From the NCBI RefSeq assembly GCF_014253075.1, contig NZ_JACLZJ010000002.1:434001-498000 (forward strand): a stretch of 64,000 nucleotides of DNA. The letters are read 5' to 3'. Below, in pieces: positions 26,775 to 34,902 of this stretch. The DNA comes from Ochrobactrum sp. CM-21-5. Its GTDB lineage: Bacteria; Pseudomonadota; Alphaproteobacteria; Rhizobiales; Rhizobiaceae. Position numbers and translations under genes: made by a program. The stretch's first letter is position 1, and every line of letters begins with the position of its first letter. The notes beneath the pieces were generated by a model. The model searched no databases, was not told where the DNA came from, and worked only from the letters and a program-made list of their open reading frames with translations.

Positions 26775-27652
26775 CGCGCAAGATAGCTTTTCTCGGCACC
26801 GGACTGATGGGAGCGCCCATGGCACTTCGTCTGCTCGGTGCAGCCTTTGACGTTACAGTCTGGAACCGCGATGCCGCCAAAGCCGCTCCGCTGGTGAAAG
26901 AAGGCGCGAAGGTCGCGACGACACCTGCGGAAGCCGTGAATGAGGCCGATGTTGTCATTACCATGCTGACGGACGGTCCGGCCGTGCGTGACGTGCTTTT
27001 CGAAAAAGGCGTTTCGGACGCTCTGAAGCCGGACAGTTGCGTCATTGACATGAGTTCGATTTCGCCCGATTACGCACGCGAACACGCTGCAAGGCTGACG
27101 GCGCTCGGCATAAGCCATGTCGATGCCCCGGTTTCCGGCGGTGTTGTCGGCGCCCGTGAAGGAACGCTGGCCATCATGGCGGGCGGCGACGAGGCAATTA
27201 TCGCCGCACTTGCCGATGTCTTCAAACCGATGGGACGACTGACCCGCGTGGGGCCATCCGGCTCCGGCCAACTCGCCAAGCTTGCCAACCAGCAGATTGT
27301 CGCCGTCACCATCGGCGCGATTGCCGAAGCTATGGTGCTGGTAGAAAAGGGCGGCGGCTCACGCGCCGCATTCCGCGATGCCATTCGCGGCGGCTTCTGT
27401 GAAAGCCGCATCCTCGAACTGCACGGCAAGCGCATGATCGACCGCGATTTCGCCCCCGGCGGAACATCACGCATCCAACTGAAAGACCTCAACTCCATCC
27501 TTCAGACCGCAGGCGATCTGTCGCTAAAGTTGCCTTTGACCGAAACGGTGCGGGAAGCTTTCGCAAGCTTTGTCGAAGAAGGCGGCGGCGAGAAAGATCA
27601 CAGCGCGCTGCTGCTCCATCTGGAAAAACTGAACAGTAGCCCGGAAAGCTGA
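26771..27652 (+). CDS. NAD(P)-dependent beta-hydroxyacid dehydrogenase (HIBADH family)
   Basis: A 293-residue 6-phosphogluconate-dehydrogenase-like reductase of the 3-hydroxyisobutyrate / tartronate semialdehyde / L-threonate dehydrogenase group. It has GTGLMGAPMALRLL (cofactor), DAPVSGGVVGAREGTLAIMAGG, and the catalytic Lys in GQLAKLANQQIV. It starts at a TTG overlapping the DenD stop by four bases, with GGAGG six bases upstream, so it is translationally coupled. The substrate is uncertain. Confidence 0.88.
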   Translation: MTRKIAFLGTGLMGAPMALRLLGAAFDVTVWNRDAAKAAPLVKEGAKVATTPAEAVNEADVVITMLTDGPAVRDVLFEKGVSDALKPDSCVIDMSSISPDYAREHAARLTALGISHVDAPVSGGVVGAREGTLAIMAGGDEAIIAALADVFKPMGRLTRVGPSGSGQLAKLANQQIVAVTIGAIAEAMVLVEKGGGSRAAFRDAIRGGFCESRILELHGKRMIDRDFAPGGTSRIQLKDLNSILQTAGDLSLKLPLTETVREAFASFVEEGGGEKDHSALLLHLEKLNSSPES

Positions 27653-27682
27653 TCTGAACTCGAACGTGCTTTGGGAGGAGCA

Positions 27683-28888
27683 ATGAAGATAACCGCAATT
27701 GAAACCATCCGCATCGCTGAACGCCCGAATCTTCTTTGGGTGGAAGTGCATACGGATGAGGGGCTGAAAGGTCTCGGCGAGACGTTCTTCATGTCCGAAA
27801 CCGTGGAAGCCTATCTGCATGAATATGTGGCACCGCGTGTGCTTGGCCGCGACCCGTTGCAGATCGACCTTCTGGCTTCCGATCTTGTCGGCTATCTTGG
27901 TTTTCGCTCGACCGGAGCGGAAGTGCGCGGCAATTCAGCTTTCGACATCGCCCTGTGGGATCTTTACGGACAGGCGACAAACCTGCCCATCGCCCAGCTT
28001 CTGGGCGGATTCAGCCGCCCCTCGATCCGCACCTATAATACCTGTGCTGGAACCGAATACATCAAGAAGGCCACCGGACAGCAATCCGCCAATTACGGCC
28101 TCGCCAAGCCGGGCGCAGATTACGACGACCTGAACGGCTTTCTTCATCGCGCAGACGAGCTGGCGATCTCGCTGCTCGAAGAAGGCATTACAGCCATGAA
28201 GATATGGCCGTTCGACATGGCTGCGGAAAAGACACGCGGCCAGTATATCTCCCAAGCCGATCTGAAATCCGCTCTCCAGCCCTTCGAGAAAATCCGCAAT
28301 GCGGTTGGCGACCGTATGGATATCATGGTGGAGTTCCACTCCATGTGGCAGCTTCTGCCTGCCATGCAGATCGCGCGTGAACTAGCGCCTTTCAAGACCT
28401 TCTGGCACGAAGACCCAATCAAGATGGACAGTCTCGGCAGTCTGAAGCGCTATGCCGACGCCAGCATCGCACCGATCTGCGCATCCGAGACACTCGGGAG
28501 CCGCTGGGCGTTCCGCGATCTGCTGGAAACCGGCGTCGCAGGCGTCGTGATGCTGGATCTGAGCTGGTGCGGCGGGCTTTCGGAAGCGCGCAAGATCGCA
28601 GCCATGGCTGAAGCCTGGCATTTACCGGTCGCCCCACATGACTGCACCGGACCGGTTGTGCTGTGCGCATCAACCCATCTTTCCCTGAACGCGCCGAACG
28701 CGCTCATCCAGGAAAGCGTGCGGGCGTTCTACAAAACCTGGTATCGCGATCTCGTGACCGCGTTGCCGGAAGTTGCGAACGGAATGATTACCGTGCCGCC
28801 GGGCGCCGGTCTGGGCATGGCGCTCAACCCGGAAATGGACAAGGCCTATACGGTGAGCCGCCGCAAATCCGATAAGTATGATTTTTGA
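27683..28888 (+). CDS. Enolase-superfamily sugar-acid dehydratase (mandelate racemase group)
   Basis: A 401-residue MR/MLE enzyme. The capping domain (GLGETFF) is followed by the barrel with the Lys-bearing TAMKIWPFD, metal ligands in IMVEFHSMW, FWHEDPIKM and CASETLGS, and the His base in VAPHDCTGPVV. Acid-sugar dehydratases with this arrangement turn an aldonate or aldarate into a 2-keto-3-deoxy acid. The ATG at 27683 follows GGGAGGAG; an in-frame start 12 bases earlier is less likely. It sits in a plus-strand operon with the DenD- and HIBADH-like genes. Confidence 0.88.
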   Translation: MKITAIETIRIAERPNLLWVEVHTDEGLKGLGETFFMSETVEAYLHEYVAPRVLGRDPLQIDLLASDLVGYLGFRSTGAEVRGNSAFDIALWDLYGQATNLPIAQLLGGFSRPSIRTYNTCAGTEYIKKATGQQSANYGLAKPGADYDDLNGFLHRADELAISLLEEGITAMKIWPFDMAAEKTRGQYISQADLKSALQPFEKIRNAVGDRMDIMVEFHSMWQLLPAMQIARELAPFKTFWHEDPIKMDSLGSLKRYADASIAPICASETLGSRWAFRDLLETGVAGVVMLDLSWCGGLSEARKIAAMAEAWHLPVAPHDCTGPVVLCASTHLSLNAPNALIQESVRAFYKTWYRDLVTALPEVANGMITVPPGAGLGMALNPEMDKAYTVSRRKSDKYDF

Positions 28889-28948
28889 GGATAGTCGTGT
28901 TCGCAAGGCTGGACTTGATCGAAAACTGCTAATAACAATTGCATTCAT

Positions 28949-28969
28949 GTTGTCAGACATCCTGACAAC
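28949..28969. promoter_or_regulatory. GntR-type operator before the FAH/TRAP operon
   Basis: GTTGTCAG (28949-28956) and CTGACAAC (28962-28969) are perfect inverted arms five bases apart; the left part alone also forms the palindrome TGTC-A-GACA. It lies 38 bp before the GTG of the FAH-family gene and resembles the 25658 site. Confidence 0.68.
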
Positions 28970-29007
28970 ACTGCCGTGGGAAACGGCCATAATCTGGGAG
29001 GACATCT

Positions 29008-30177
29008 GTGCAAGACAAGCGTGATTTGAACGCCGCCGCAATTCTGCCTGAAGACAGCTCGTCTGCGTTGCTGATAGGCCGTGTCTGGTCGAAGGCTGAA
29101 AACGGCCCCTGCCCCGTTCTGGTTTCGAACGGCCGCTTGCGCGATCTTTCAAGCCTGTCAGCGACCGTTTCCGGACTTCTGGAACGCGAGGCACTTGTCG
29201 AGGAACTGAAGGCTGCGGATTCGTTTTCCGATCTGGGGTCGCTTGATGATTACCTGTCCGGCAAGGCCGGAGACCTGCTGGCCCCGATCGATCTTCAGTC
29301 CATCAAGGCTGCTGGCGTTACCTTTGCCGACAGCATGCTGGAGCGCGTCATCGAGGAACAGGCAAAAGGCGACCCGACCCGTGCACGCGAAATCCGCGAG
29401 CGCCTCGCCCCCGTCATTGGTGACAATCTGCGCGGCGTCGCTGCCGGTTCCGAAAAGGCGGCTCAGGTAAAGTCGCTTCTTCAGGAAATGGGCCTTTGGT
29501 CACAATATCTGGAAGTCGGTATCGGTCCAGATGCGGAAATTTTCACCAAATCCCAACCCATGTCAGCGGTCGGATGCGGCGCCACGGTCGGCATTCTGCC
29601 GATCTCGCAATGGAACAACCCGGAACCCGAAGTGGTGCTGGCCGTCGCCTCCGATGGTCGCATCGTGGGCGCGACACTGGGCAATGATGTCAACCTGCGC
29701 GACGTCGAAGGCCGCTCCGCCCTGCTGCTCGGCAAGGCCAAGGACAACAATGCCTCTTGCGCCATCGGCCCGTTCATCCGCCTGTTCGACGGCGATTTTA
29801 CCATGGATGTGCTGCGCAAGCTCAAGTTGTCGCTGAATGTCCACGGCACCGACGGCTTCGAAATGACGGGCGAAAGCCCCATGGAAGCCATCAGCCGCGA
29901 TCCGGAAAATCTGGCCGGTCAGATGATGAATCGCAACCACCAATATCCGGACGGCGCCGTCCTTTTCCTCGGCACGATGTTCGCGCCGGTGAAGGACCGT
30001 CGCGGCGCCGGGCAAGGATTTACCCACGAAGTCGGCGACCGCGTTGAAATCTCCACGCCGAAGCTCGGAACGCTGGTCAACTGGGTGGATAGCACGGACA
30101 AGTGCCCCGAATGGACGTTCGGCATCAGGGCGCTCATCCGGAACCTTCAGGCCCGCAATCTACTCGACAAGGTGTGA
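29008..30177 (+). CDS. Fumarylacetoacetate-hydrolase-family enzyme, 2-keto-3-deoxy acid dehydratase-like
   Basis: A 389-residue protein with an N-terminal domain and a C-terminal FAH-fold domain. The metal-binding EPEVVL (Glu-x-Glu) and downstream GNDVNLRDVEGRSALLLGKAKDNNASCAIGP resemble archaeal and bacterial 2-keto-3-deoxy-D-arabinonate dehydratases more than true FAH. Such an enzyme would act right after the enolase-type dehydratase. It starts at a GTG preceded by GGGAGG and is followed within 10 bp by the TRAP genes. Hydrolysis of an acylpyruvate is the alternative. Confidence 0.85.
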   Translation: MQDKRDLNAAAILPEDSSSALLIGRVWSKAENGPCPVLVSNGRLRDLSSLSATVSGLLEREALVEELKAADSFSDLGSLDDYLSGKAGDLLAPIDLQSIKAAGVTFADSMLERVIEEQAKGDPTRAREIRERLAPVIGDNLRGVAAGSEKAAQVKSLLQEMGLWSQYLEVGIGPDAEIFTKSQPMSAVGCGATVGILPISQWNNPEPEVVLAVASDGRIVGATLGNDVNLRDVEGRSALLLGKAKDNNASCAIGPFIRLFDGDFTMDVLRKLKLSLNVHGTDGFEMTGESPMEAISRDPENLAGQMMNRNHQYPDGAVLFLGTMFAPVKDRRGAGQGFTHEVGDRVEISTPKLGTLVNWVDSTDKCPEWTFGIRALIRNLQARNLLDKV

Positions 30178-30186
30178 GGAGAATGC

Positions 30187-30714
30187 ATGACGAAAGCCAT
30201 TGATTTCTTCTACAAGATACTTGGCGTAATTCTCGTCTTCCTTCTGGCCGGCATGGCAATCATGGTTTTTGTCAATGTTGTGCTGCGCTACGCAGCCAAC
30301 TCCGGCCTGAACGTATCCGAGGAACTTTCGCGCTATTTCTTTGTGTGGATTACCTTTCTGGGTGCTGTTCTCACGTTCCGCGAGAACAACCACCTCGGCA
30401 TAGAATCCCTTGTCGCCCGTTTTTCCCGCAAGGGACGGGTTGCCTGCATGGCGACCGGCTATCTCGTCATCATGCTGTGCTCGGGGATTTTTTTCTGGGG
30501 CACGTGGAAGCAGTTCGATATCAACGCAAGTATGGTCGCTCCCGTCACCGGCCTTTCGATGATATGGGTCTATGGCGTCGGCCTCTTTACCGGCGGAGCA
30601 ATGTTCATCATCGCGACGGAGCGCTTTCTCCGCGCAGTTACCGGACGATTGACGGATGAGGAAGTCGCTACCTTCGCCGGTGAACATTCACTCGACCACC
30701 TGATGGAGCCGTGA
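30187..30714 (+). CDS. TRAP transporter small permease (DctQ type)
   Basis: A 175-residue four-helix membrane protein. NVSEELSRYFFVWITFLGAVLTFRENNHLGIE is the DctQ signature. It bridges the binding protein and large permease in a tripartite Na+-coupled importer. It has GAGGAG upstream, and a single base separates its stop from the DctM-type start. Confidence 0.93.
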   Translation: MTKAIDFFYKILGVILVFLLAGMAIMVFVNVVLRYAANSGLNVSEELSRYFFVWITFLGAVLTFRENNHLGIESLVARFSRKGRVACMATGYLVIMLCSGIFFWGTWKQFDINASMVAPVTGLSMIWVYGVGLFTGGAMFIIATERFLRAVTGRLTDEEVATFAGEHSLDHLMEP

Positions 30715-30715
30715 C

Positions 30716-31993
30716 ATGACGCTCGTTGTATTCGTCGGTTCGCTCCTGAGCGCCATGGCCATCGGCGTGCCTATCGCCTTTTCGCTGATGTTCTGCGGCG
30801 TCATCCTCATGTGGTTCATGGGGATATTCAACACGCAGATCATTGCGCAGAACATGGTCGCAGGCGTCGATTCCTTTACCCTGCTCGCCATTCCGTTCTT
30901 CATCCTCGCAGGCGAATTGATGAACTCGGGCGGGCTTTCGCGCCGCATCATCGATTTCGCCATCGCCTGTGTCGGTCATATTCGCGGCGGCCTCGGCATC
31001 GTGGCGGTTCTTGCGGCGATCATCATGGCCAGTGTTTCCGGATCGGCTGCGGCGGATACGGCAGCGCTGGCGTCGATCCTCATCCCGATGATGGCCAAGG
31101 CCGGCTATAACGTGCCGCGCTCCGCCGGGTTGATGGCGGCAGGCGGCATCATTGCGCCGGTCATCCCGCCCTCCATGGCGATGATCGTCTTCGGCGTTGC
31201 CGCCAACGTATCCATCACCCAGCTTTTCATGGCGGGCATCGTGCCCGGTCTGATGATGGGTGCGGCTCTCATGTTCACCTGGCAGATCGTCGTTCGTCGC
31301 GACAATGTAAAAGTGCTTCCCAAGCAGTCCGGTTCCGAGCGCCTGCGTGCAACGGGCCGCGCATTATGGGCGCTCGGCATGCCGGTCATCATCCTTGGCG
31401 GCATCAGGATGGGCGTGATGACGCCGACGGAAGCCGCGGTTGTCGCCGCCGCCTATGCATTGCTGGTCGGCATGTTCGTCTATCGCGAACTGAAAATTTC
31501 CGATCTTTATGAAGTGTTCCTGCGTGCGGCCAAGACGACGTCGGTCATCATGTTTCTGGTCGCATCCGCTCTCGTCTCGTCATGGCTGATCACGGCTGCA
31601 AACATACCGGCGGAAATCAGCAGCTACATCACGCCGCTGATCGACAGCCCGAAACTCCTGATGTTCGCAATCATGATCCTCGTACTGATCGTGGGAACCG
31701 CGCTTGATCTGACGCCGACCATCCTGATCCTCACACCTGTTCTGATGCCTATCATCAAGCAGGCCGGAATCGACCCCGCCTATTTCGGCGTCCTGTTCAT
31801 TATGAATACCTGTATCGGACTTATCACACCGCCAGTCGGCGTTGTTCTCAATGTCGTCAGCGGCGTCTCCAAAGTGCCGCTTGGCAAGGTCGTCTCGGGC
31901 GTCAGCCCGTTCCTGATCTCACAAGTCATCGTCCTGTTTCTGCTGGTGCTGTTCCCGGACCTCGTTCTGGTCCCCATGCGCTGGCTGCATTAA
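30716..31993 (+). CDS. TRAP transporter large permease (DctM type)
   Basis: A 425-residue polytopic permease of the DctM/SiaM family. MASVSGSAAADTAALASILIPMM and GGIIAPVIPPSMAMIVFGV are the conserved Na+/substrate-site repeats, with a second TPPVGVVLN repeat near the end. With the DctQ- and DctP-like products it imports the sugar acid presumed to feed the island. Confidence 0.95.
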   Translation: MTLVVFVGSLLSAMAIGVPIAFSLMFCGVILMWFMGIFNTQIIAQNMVAGVDSFTLLAIPFFILAGELMNSGGLSRRIIDFAIACVGHIRGGLGIVAVLAAIIMASVSGSAAADTAALASILIPMMAKAGYNVPRSAGLMAAGGIIAPVIPPSMAMIVFGVAANVSITQLFMAGIVPGLMMGAALMFTWQIVVRRDNVKVLPKQSGSERLRATGRALWALGMPVIILGGIRMGVMTPTEAAVVAAAYALLVGMFVYRELKISDLYEVFLRAAKTTSVIMFLVASALVSSWLITAANIPAEISSYITPLIDSPKLLMFAIMILVLIVGTALDLTPTILILTPVLMPIIKQAGIDPAYFGVLFIMNTCIGLITPPVGVVLNVVSGVSKVPLGKVVSGVSPFLISQVIVLFLLVLFPDLVLVPMRWLH

Positions 31994-32025
31994 CTACTAA
32001 CCACTACTCTGGGAGGAGAAAACCA

Positions 32026-33030
32026 ATGAAAAAACTGATAATGCTGGCAACGACCGCTCTTGTGGCAGGTTCACTCACCGCCCCCGCCTTCGCTGAATTC
32101 CAGGAGCGCAATATCCGCGTTTCCAACGGCATCAACGAAGATCACCCCGTGGGCAATGGCATCAAGGCCATGAACGAATGCCTTGCCGAAAAGTCCGGCG
32201 GCAAGATGAAGATCACCGCATTCTGGGGCGGCGCTCTTGGCGGTGACTTGCAGGCAACGCAGGCTCTGCGTTCCGGCGTTCAGGAAGGCGTGGTCACCTC
32301 ATCGTCGCCGCTCGTCGGCATCGTTCCGGCACTGGGCGTCTTCGACCTGCCCTTCCTTTTTGCCAGCGATGAAGAAGCGGATGCCGTCATGGATGGCGAC
32401 TTCGGCAAGATGATGGATGAAAAGCTTGCAGCCGTGGGCCTGGTCAATCTGGCCTACTGGGAAAACGGCTTCCGTAATCTTTCCAACTCGAAGCGCGCGG
32501 TCAACAAATGGGAAGACTTCGACGGCATGAAGGTGCGCGTCATGCAGAACAACATCTTCCTTGATACGTTCCAGAATTTCGGCGCGAACGCTACGCCGAT
32601 GGCTTTTGGCGAAATCTTCTCGGCACTGGAAACCAAGGCCATCGACGCGCAGGAAAATCCTTACGTCACCATCGACACGTCGAAATTCTACGAAGTTCAG
32701 AAATACGTAACGGAAACAAAGCACGCCTATACGCCGTTCCTGTTCCTGTATTCCAAGCCGATCTTCGACACTTATTCGCCGGAAGAACAGGCGGCCCTGC
32801 GTGAATGCGCCGTTATCGGTCGCGATGTTGAGCGCAAGGTCATCCGCGAACTGAACCAAAAGTCGCTGGAAAAGATCAAGGAAGCCGGCCTGGAGGTCAA
32901 TACGCTCTCGCCGGAAGAACATGCCCGCATGCTCGAAAAGTCGCAACCGATTTATGAGAAGTACAAGTCCCAGATCGGTGCGGACATCGTGGACAGCGTC
33001 CAGAAGCAGCTGGCCGAGATGCGCAAGTAA
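32026..33030 (+). CDS. TRAP transporter solute-binding protein (DctP type)
   Basis: Periplasmic binding protein, 334 residues. Signal peptide MKKLIMLATTALVAGSLTAPAFA; the conserved carboxylate-binding Arg lies in DGMKVRVMQNNIF, and AFGEIFSALETKAIDAQENPY is the family hallmark. The ligand is an organic acid, and the neighbouring enzymes point to an aldonate or aldarate. It has GGGAGGAG before the ATG and a 12-bp hairpin after the stop. Confidence 0.94.
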   Translation: MKKLIMLATTALVAGSLTAPAFAEFQERNIRVSNGINEDHPVGNGIKAMNECLAEKSGGKMKITAFWGGALGGDLQATQALRSGVQEGVVTSSSPLVGIVPALGVFDLPFLFASDEEADAVMDGDFGKMMDEKLAAVGLVNLAYWENGFRNLSNSKRAVNKWEDFDGMKVRVMQNNIFLDTFQNFGANATPMAFGEIFSALETKAIDAQENPYVTIDTSKFYEVQKYVTETKHAYTPFLFLYSKPIFDTYSPEEQAALRECAVIGRDVERKVIRELNQKSLEKIKEAGLEVNTLSPEEHARMLEKSQPIYEKYKSQIGADIVDSVQKQLAEMRK

Positions 33031-33047
33031 TAGGCTTCGCACGAGAT

Positions 33048-33075
33048 GGAAAGGCTCCATTTCTGGAGCCTTTCC
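33048..33075. terminator. Bidirectional hairpin between convergent genes
   Basis: GGAAAGGCTCCA (33048-33059) pairs perfectly with TGGAGCCTTTCC (33064-33075) around a TTTC loop. It lies between the stop of the TRAP binding-protein gene and that of the convergent TIM-barrel gene, so it can serve both. There is no long T-run on either strand. Confidence 0.7.
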
Positions 33076-33092
33076 GGTAAAAGTGCGCAGAA

Positions 33093-34016
33093 TCAGGCGG
33101 CTCTCAGCCGGTTATTGACCCGGTCGGCCAGTTTGCGCGCACGCGCCAGACAGTCTGCCTGTTCGGTGTTGAACCTTTCCTCACCGATTTCCATGATGAG
33201 GAACGTGTCCGGCAGGAACGTCAGCTCGTCAAAAATCTCTTCCCATGGAATATCCCCCCAGCCGATCGGCAGATGCAGGTCGCCTATTCCCAGAGCGGTC
33301 GCTTCCGCCGGATGATAGAATTTCGTCATCGTATAGGGACGGCCGAAGCTGTCGTGGATATGCAGATGGCCAGTTACCGGCGCCATGGCGCGGATCTGCT
33401 CGCGCCAATCCAGCCCGAGGCGCGTGCTTTCGATATAGGCATGACTGAAATCGATGAGACCGCAGACGGCGGGGTGATTGACAGCAGCAACCGTCTCACC
33501 CACTTGCGCAGGCGTCTGGCGATACTCGGCGTCGCTTATGGCAAAAATGTTTTCAAGAGCGATCCGGACGCCATACCCCCTGGCAATCTCGGCCATCTCG
33601 CCGAGCGCATCGCGCTCCATGTTGTCGAGGCCCGGAATGCGCGACAAAGCCGGCATCGGTGCGCTGCCCGAATGATGAACCAGAATTTCCGCTTCAACGC
33701 GATTGCAAAGTTCCAGCATCGCGCGGACGGCAGCCTTTTGGTAGGCCAGATGGTCGTAATCCATGAAATTCGAAACAATCTGGCCGTGCACGCTGTAGCG
33801 CACATCAAACTGCTTTGTGATCCCGACCAGGCGTTCGACCCGATGCGGAATGAGACGCCCACCGGAAATGATCTCCTCGCCATAGAGCGAGAGTTCTACC
33901 ACGTCGGACCCGAGTTCGACGATATTGCGGATTGCGCCTTCAAGCGTGCTGAAATTGCCGTCACCGGTCGGCGTACAAAAGCCAACCGCTGAAATGGTGG
34001 AGGGAGTGCTGGTCAT
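33093..34016 (-). CDS. Sugar-phosphate isomerase/epimerase-like TIM-barrel protein
   Basis: A 307-residue AP-endonuclease-2/xylose-isomerase-like barrel. The metal-site residues are spread through ALENIFAISD, GLIDFSHAYIES, GHLHIHDSFGRP and FLIMEIGEE, with Glu, Asp, His and Glu positions typical of the fold. It probably isomerises or epimerises a sugar or sugar acid. It converges on the TRAP operon with its own upstream region, which holds the perfect palindrome GACGATCGTC (34052-34061). It is functionally likely to belong to the sugar-acid island, though that is inference. Confidence 0.82.
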   Translation of the reverse strand: MTSTPSTISAVGFCTPTGDGNFSTLEGAIRNIVELGSDVVELSLYGEEIISGGRLIPHRVERLVGITKQFDVRYSVHGQIVSNFMDYDHLAYQKAAVRAMLELCNRVEAEILVHHSGSAPMPALSRIPGLDNMERDALGEMAEIARGYGVRIALENIFAISDAEYRQTPAQVGETVAAVNHPAVCGLIDFSHAYIESTRLGLDWREQIRAMAPVTGHLHIHDSFGRPYTMTKFYHPAEATALGIGDLHLPIGWGDIPWEEIFDELTFLPDTFLIMEIGEERFNTEQADCLARARKLADRVNNRLRAA

Positions 34017-34138
34017 CGTTTTGTCCTGTCACGTAAGATGAGTCGCGAGCCGACGATCGTCAGTGTTGCGCGCGTCATCTTTCACGCCCATATTTCAGGC
34101 GTATGACTGTCCGGGGACAAAAGCAGATTGACCACCTT

Positions 34139-34187
34139 GATGCGCATCCCGAAAAATGTGAAACGGTTTTCGAGCAAAATGCGCATC
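34139..34187. repeat. RIME-like intergenic palindromic repeat
   Basis: GATGCGCAT (34139-34147) and ATGCGCATC (34079+100 to 34187, i.e. 34179-34187) are perfect outer arms; CGAAAA (34150-34155) and TTTTCG (34167-34172) are inner arms. The central GTGAAACGGTTTTCG wording matches, from memory, a palindromic element common between genes in Rhizobiales. It lies in the 222-bp gap 34017-34238, which otherwise has no gene. Confidence 0.6.
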
Positions 34188-34211
34188 AGGACAAATGGCT
34201 AGAAGTACAGG

Positions 34212-34226
34212 TCTGTTTCAAACAGA
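34212..34226. repeat. Perfect 15-bp palindrome after the deaminase gene
   Basis: TCTGTTT-C-AAACAGA, 13 bp downstream of the nucleoside deaminase stop (minus strand). It might be part of the adjoining repeat element or a weak terminator stem; no T-run follows. Confidence 0.4.
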
Positions 34227-34238
34227 TCGAAACGCGCT

Positions 34239-34838
34239 CTAATTGAGCGGGATAGCATTGCCCTTCTTGCCTGACTGGTATGAACCGGACATTGAGTCAT
34301 ATTTTGCACGGATGGCATCCAGACGCTTTTCAAGCCGCGACCGGTCAGGTTCCGGCAGAGCCGCCACCAGTCTAGGCAAGGAATGGCTGTGCCAGAACGC
34401 ATTGTCGCGGTTGTAGCCGCCCGGCTCCAGCGTGAAAACTTCCTTCAGTATTTTCAGATCGTGCGGGATCGAGAAAGCGTCCCGAGAATCCTCATGACTG
34501 AAGAGATAGTAGAAATTGTCGAAGCCGCTCCAGGTGATTGCCGAAAGACACATGGAACAAGGCTCATGTGTGGAGAAAAAGACCATGTCCTTCGTATCGG
34601 GACGGCCATTTTCCGGCATTTCATAGAAGCGCTTCAATGTATGTACTTCACCATGCCAGAGTGGATTTTCCGTCTCGTTATTGGTTTCCGCCAGAACGAG
34701 TGAAAGATCGGACTTGCGCAGCAGGGCTGCTCCGAAAATCTTGTTACCCTGAGCAACACCCTGTTCGGTCAGGGGAATGATATCGTGTTCGAGGACTTCG
34801 ATCAGTCTTTCAAGCAGCTTCAACTCACCCGGTTGCAC
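34239..34838 (-). CDS. Nucleoside/nucleobase deaminase (CDA fold)
   Basis: A 199-residue zinc deaminase. The metal and proton-shuttle motif is HGEVHTLKRF (His-x-Glu), with the cysteine pair in THEPCSMCLSAITW. Guanine, cytosine and tRNA-adenosine deaminases share this pattern; together with the upstream purine permease, a purine-base substrate such as guanine is the best guess. The start is a GTG six bases after GGAG. It lies 64 bp downstream of the NCS2 permease gene and is probably co-transcribed with it. Confidence 0.85.
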   Translation of the reverse strand: MQPGELKLLERLIEVLEHDIIPLTEQGVAQGNKIFGAALLRKSDLSLVLAETNNETENPLWHGEVHTLKRFYEMPENGRPDTKDMVFFSTHEPCSMCLSAITWSGFDNFYYLFSHEDSRDAFSIPHDLKILKEVFTLEPGGYNRDNAFWHSHSLPRLVAALPEPDRSRLEKRLDAIRAKYDSMSGSYQSGKKGNAIPLN

Positions 34839-34902
34839 AGTTTTCTCCTCCAGAGTTCTTTTCAGGAAACGGGCCGGGCGCGAGCGCCCGGCGCCATATG
34901 AT

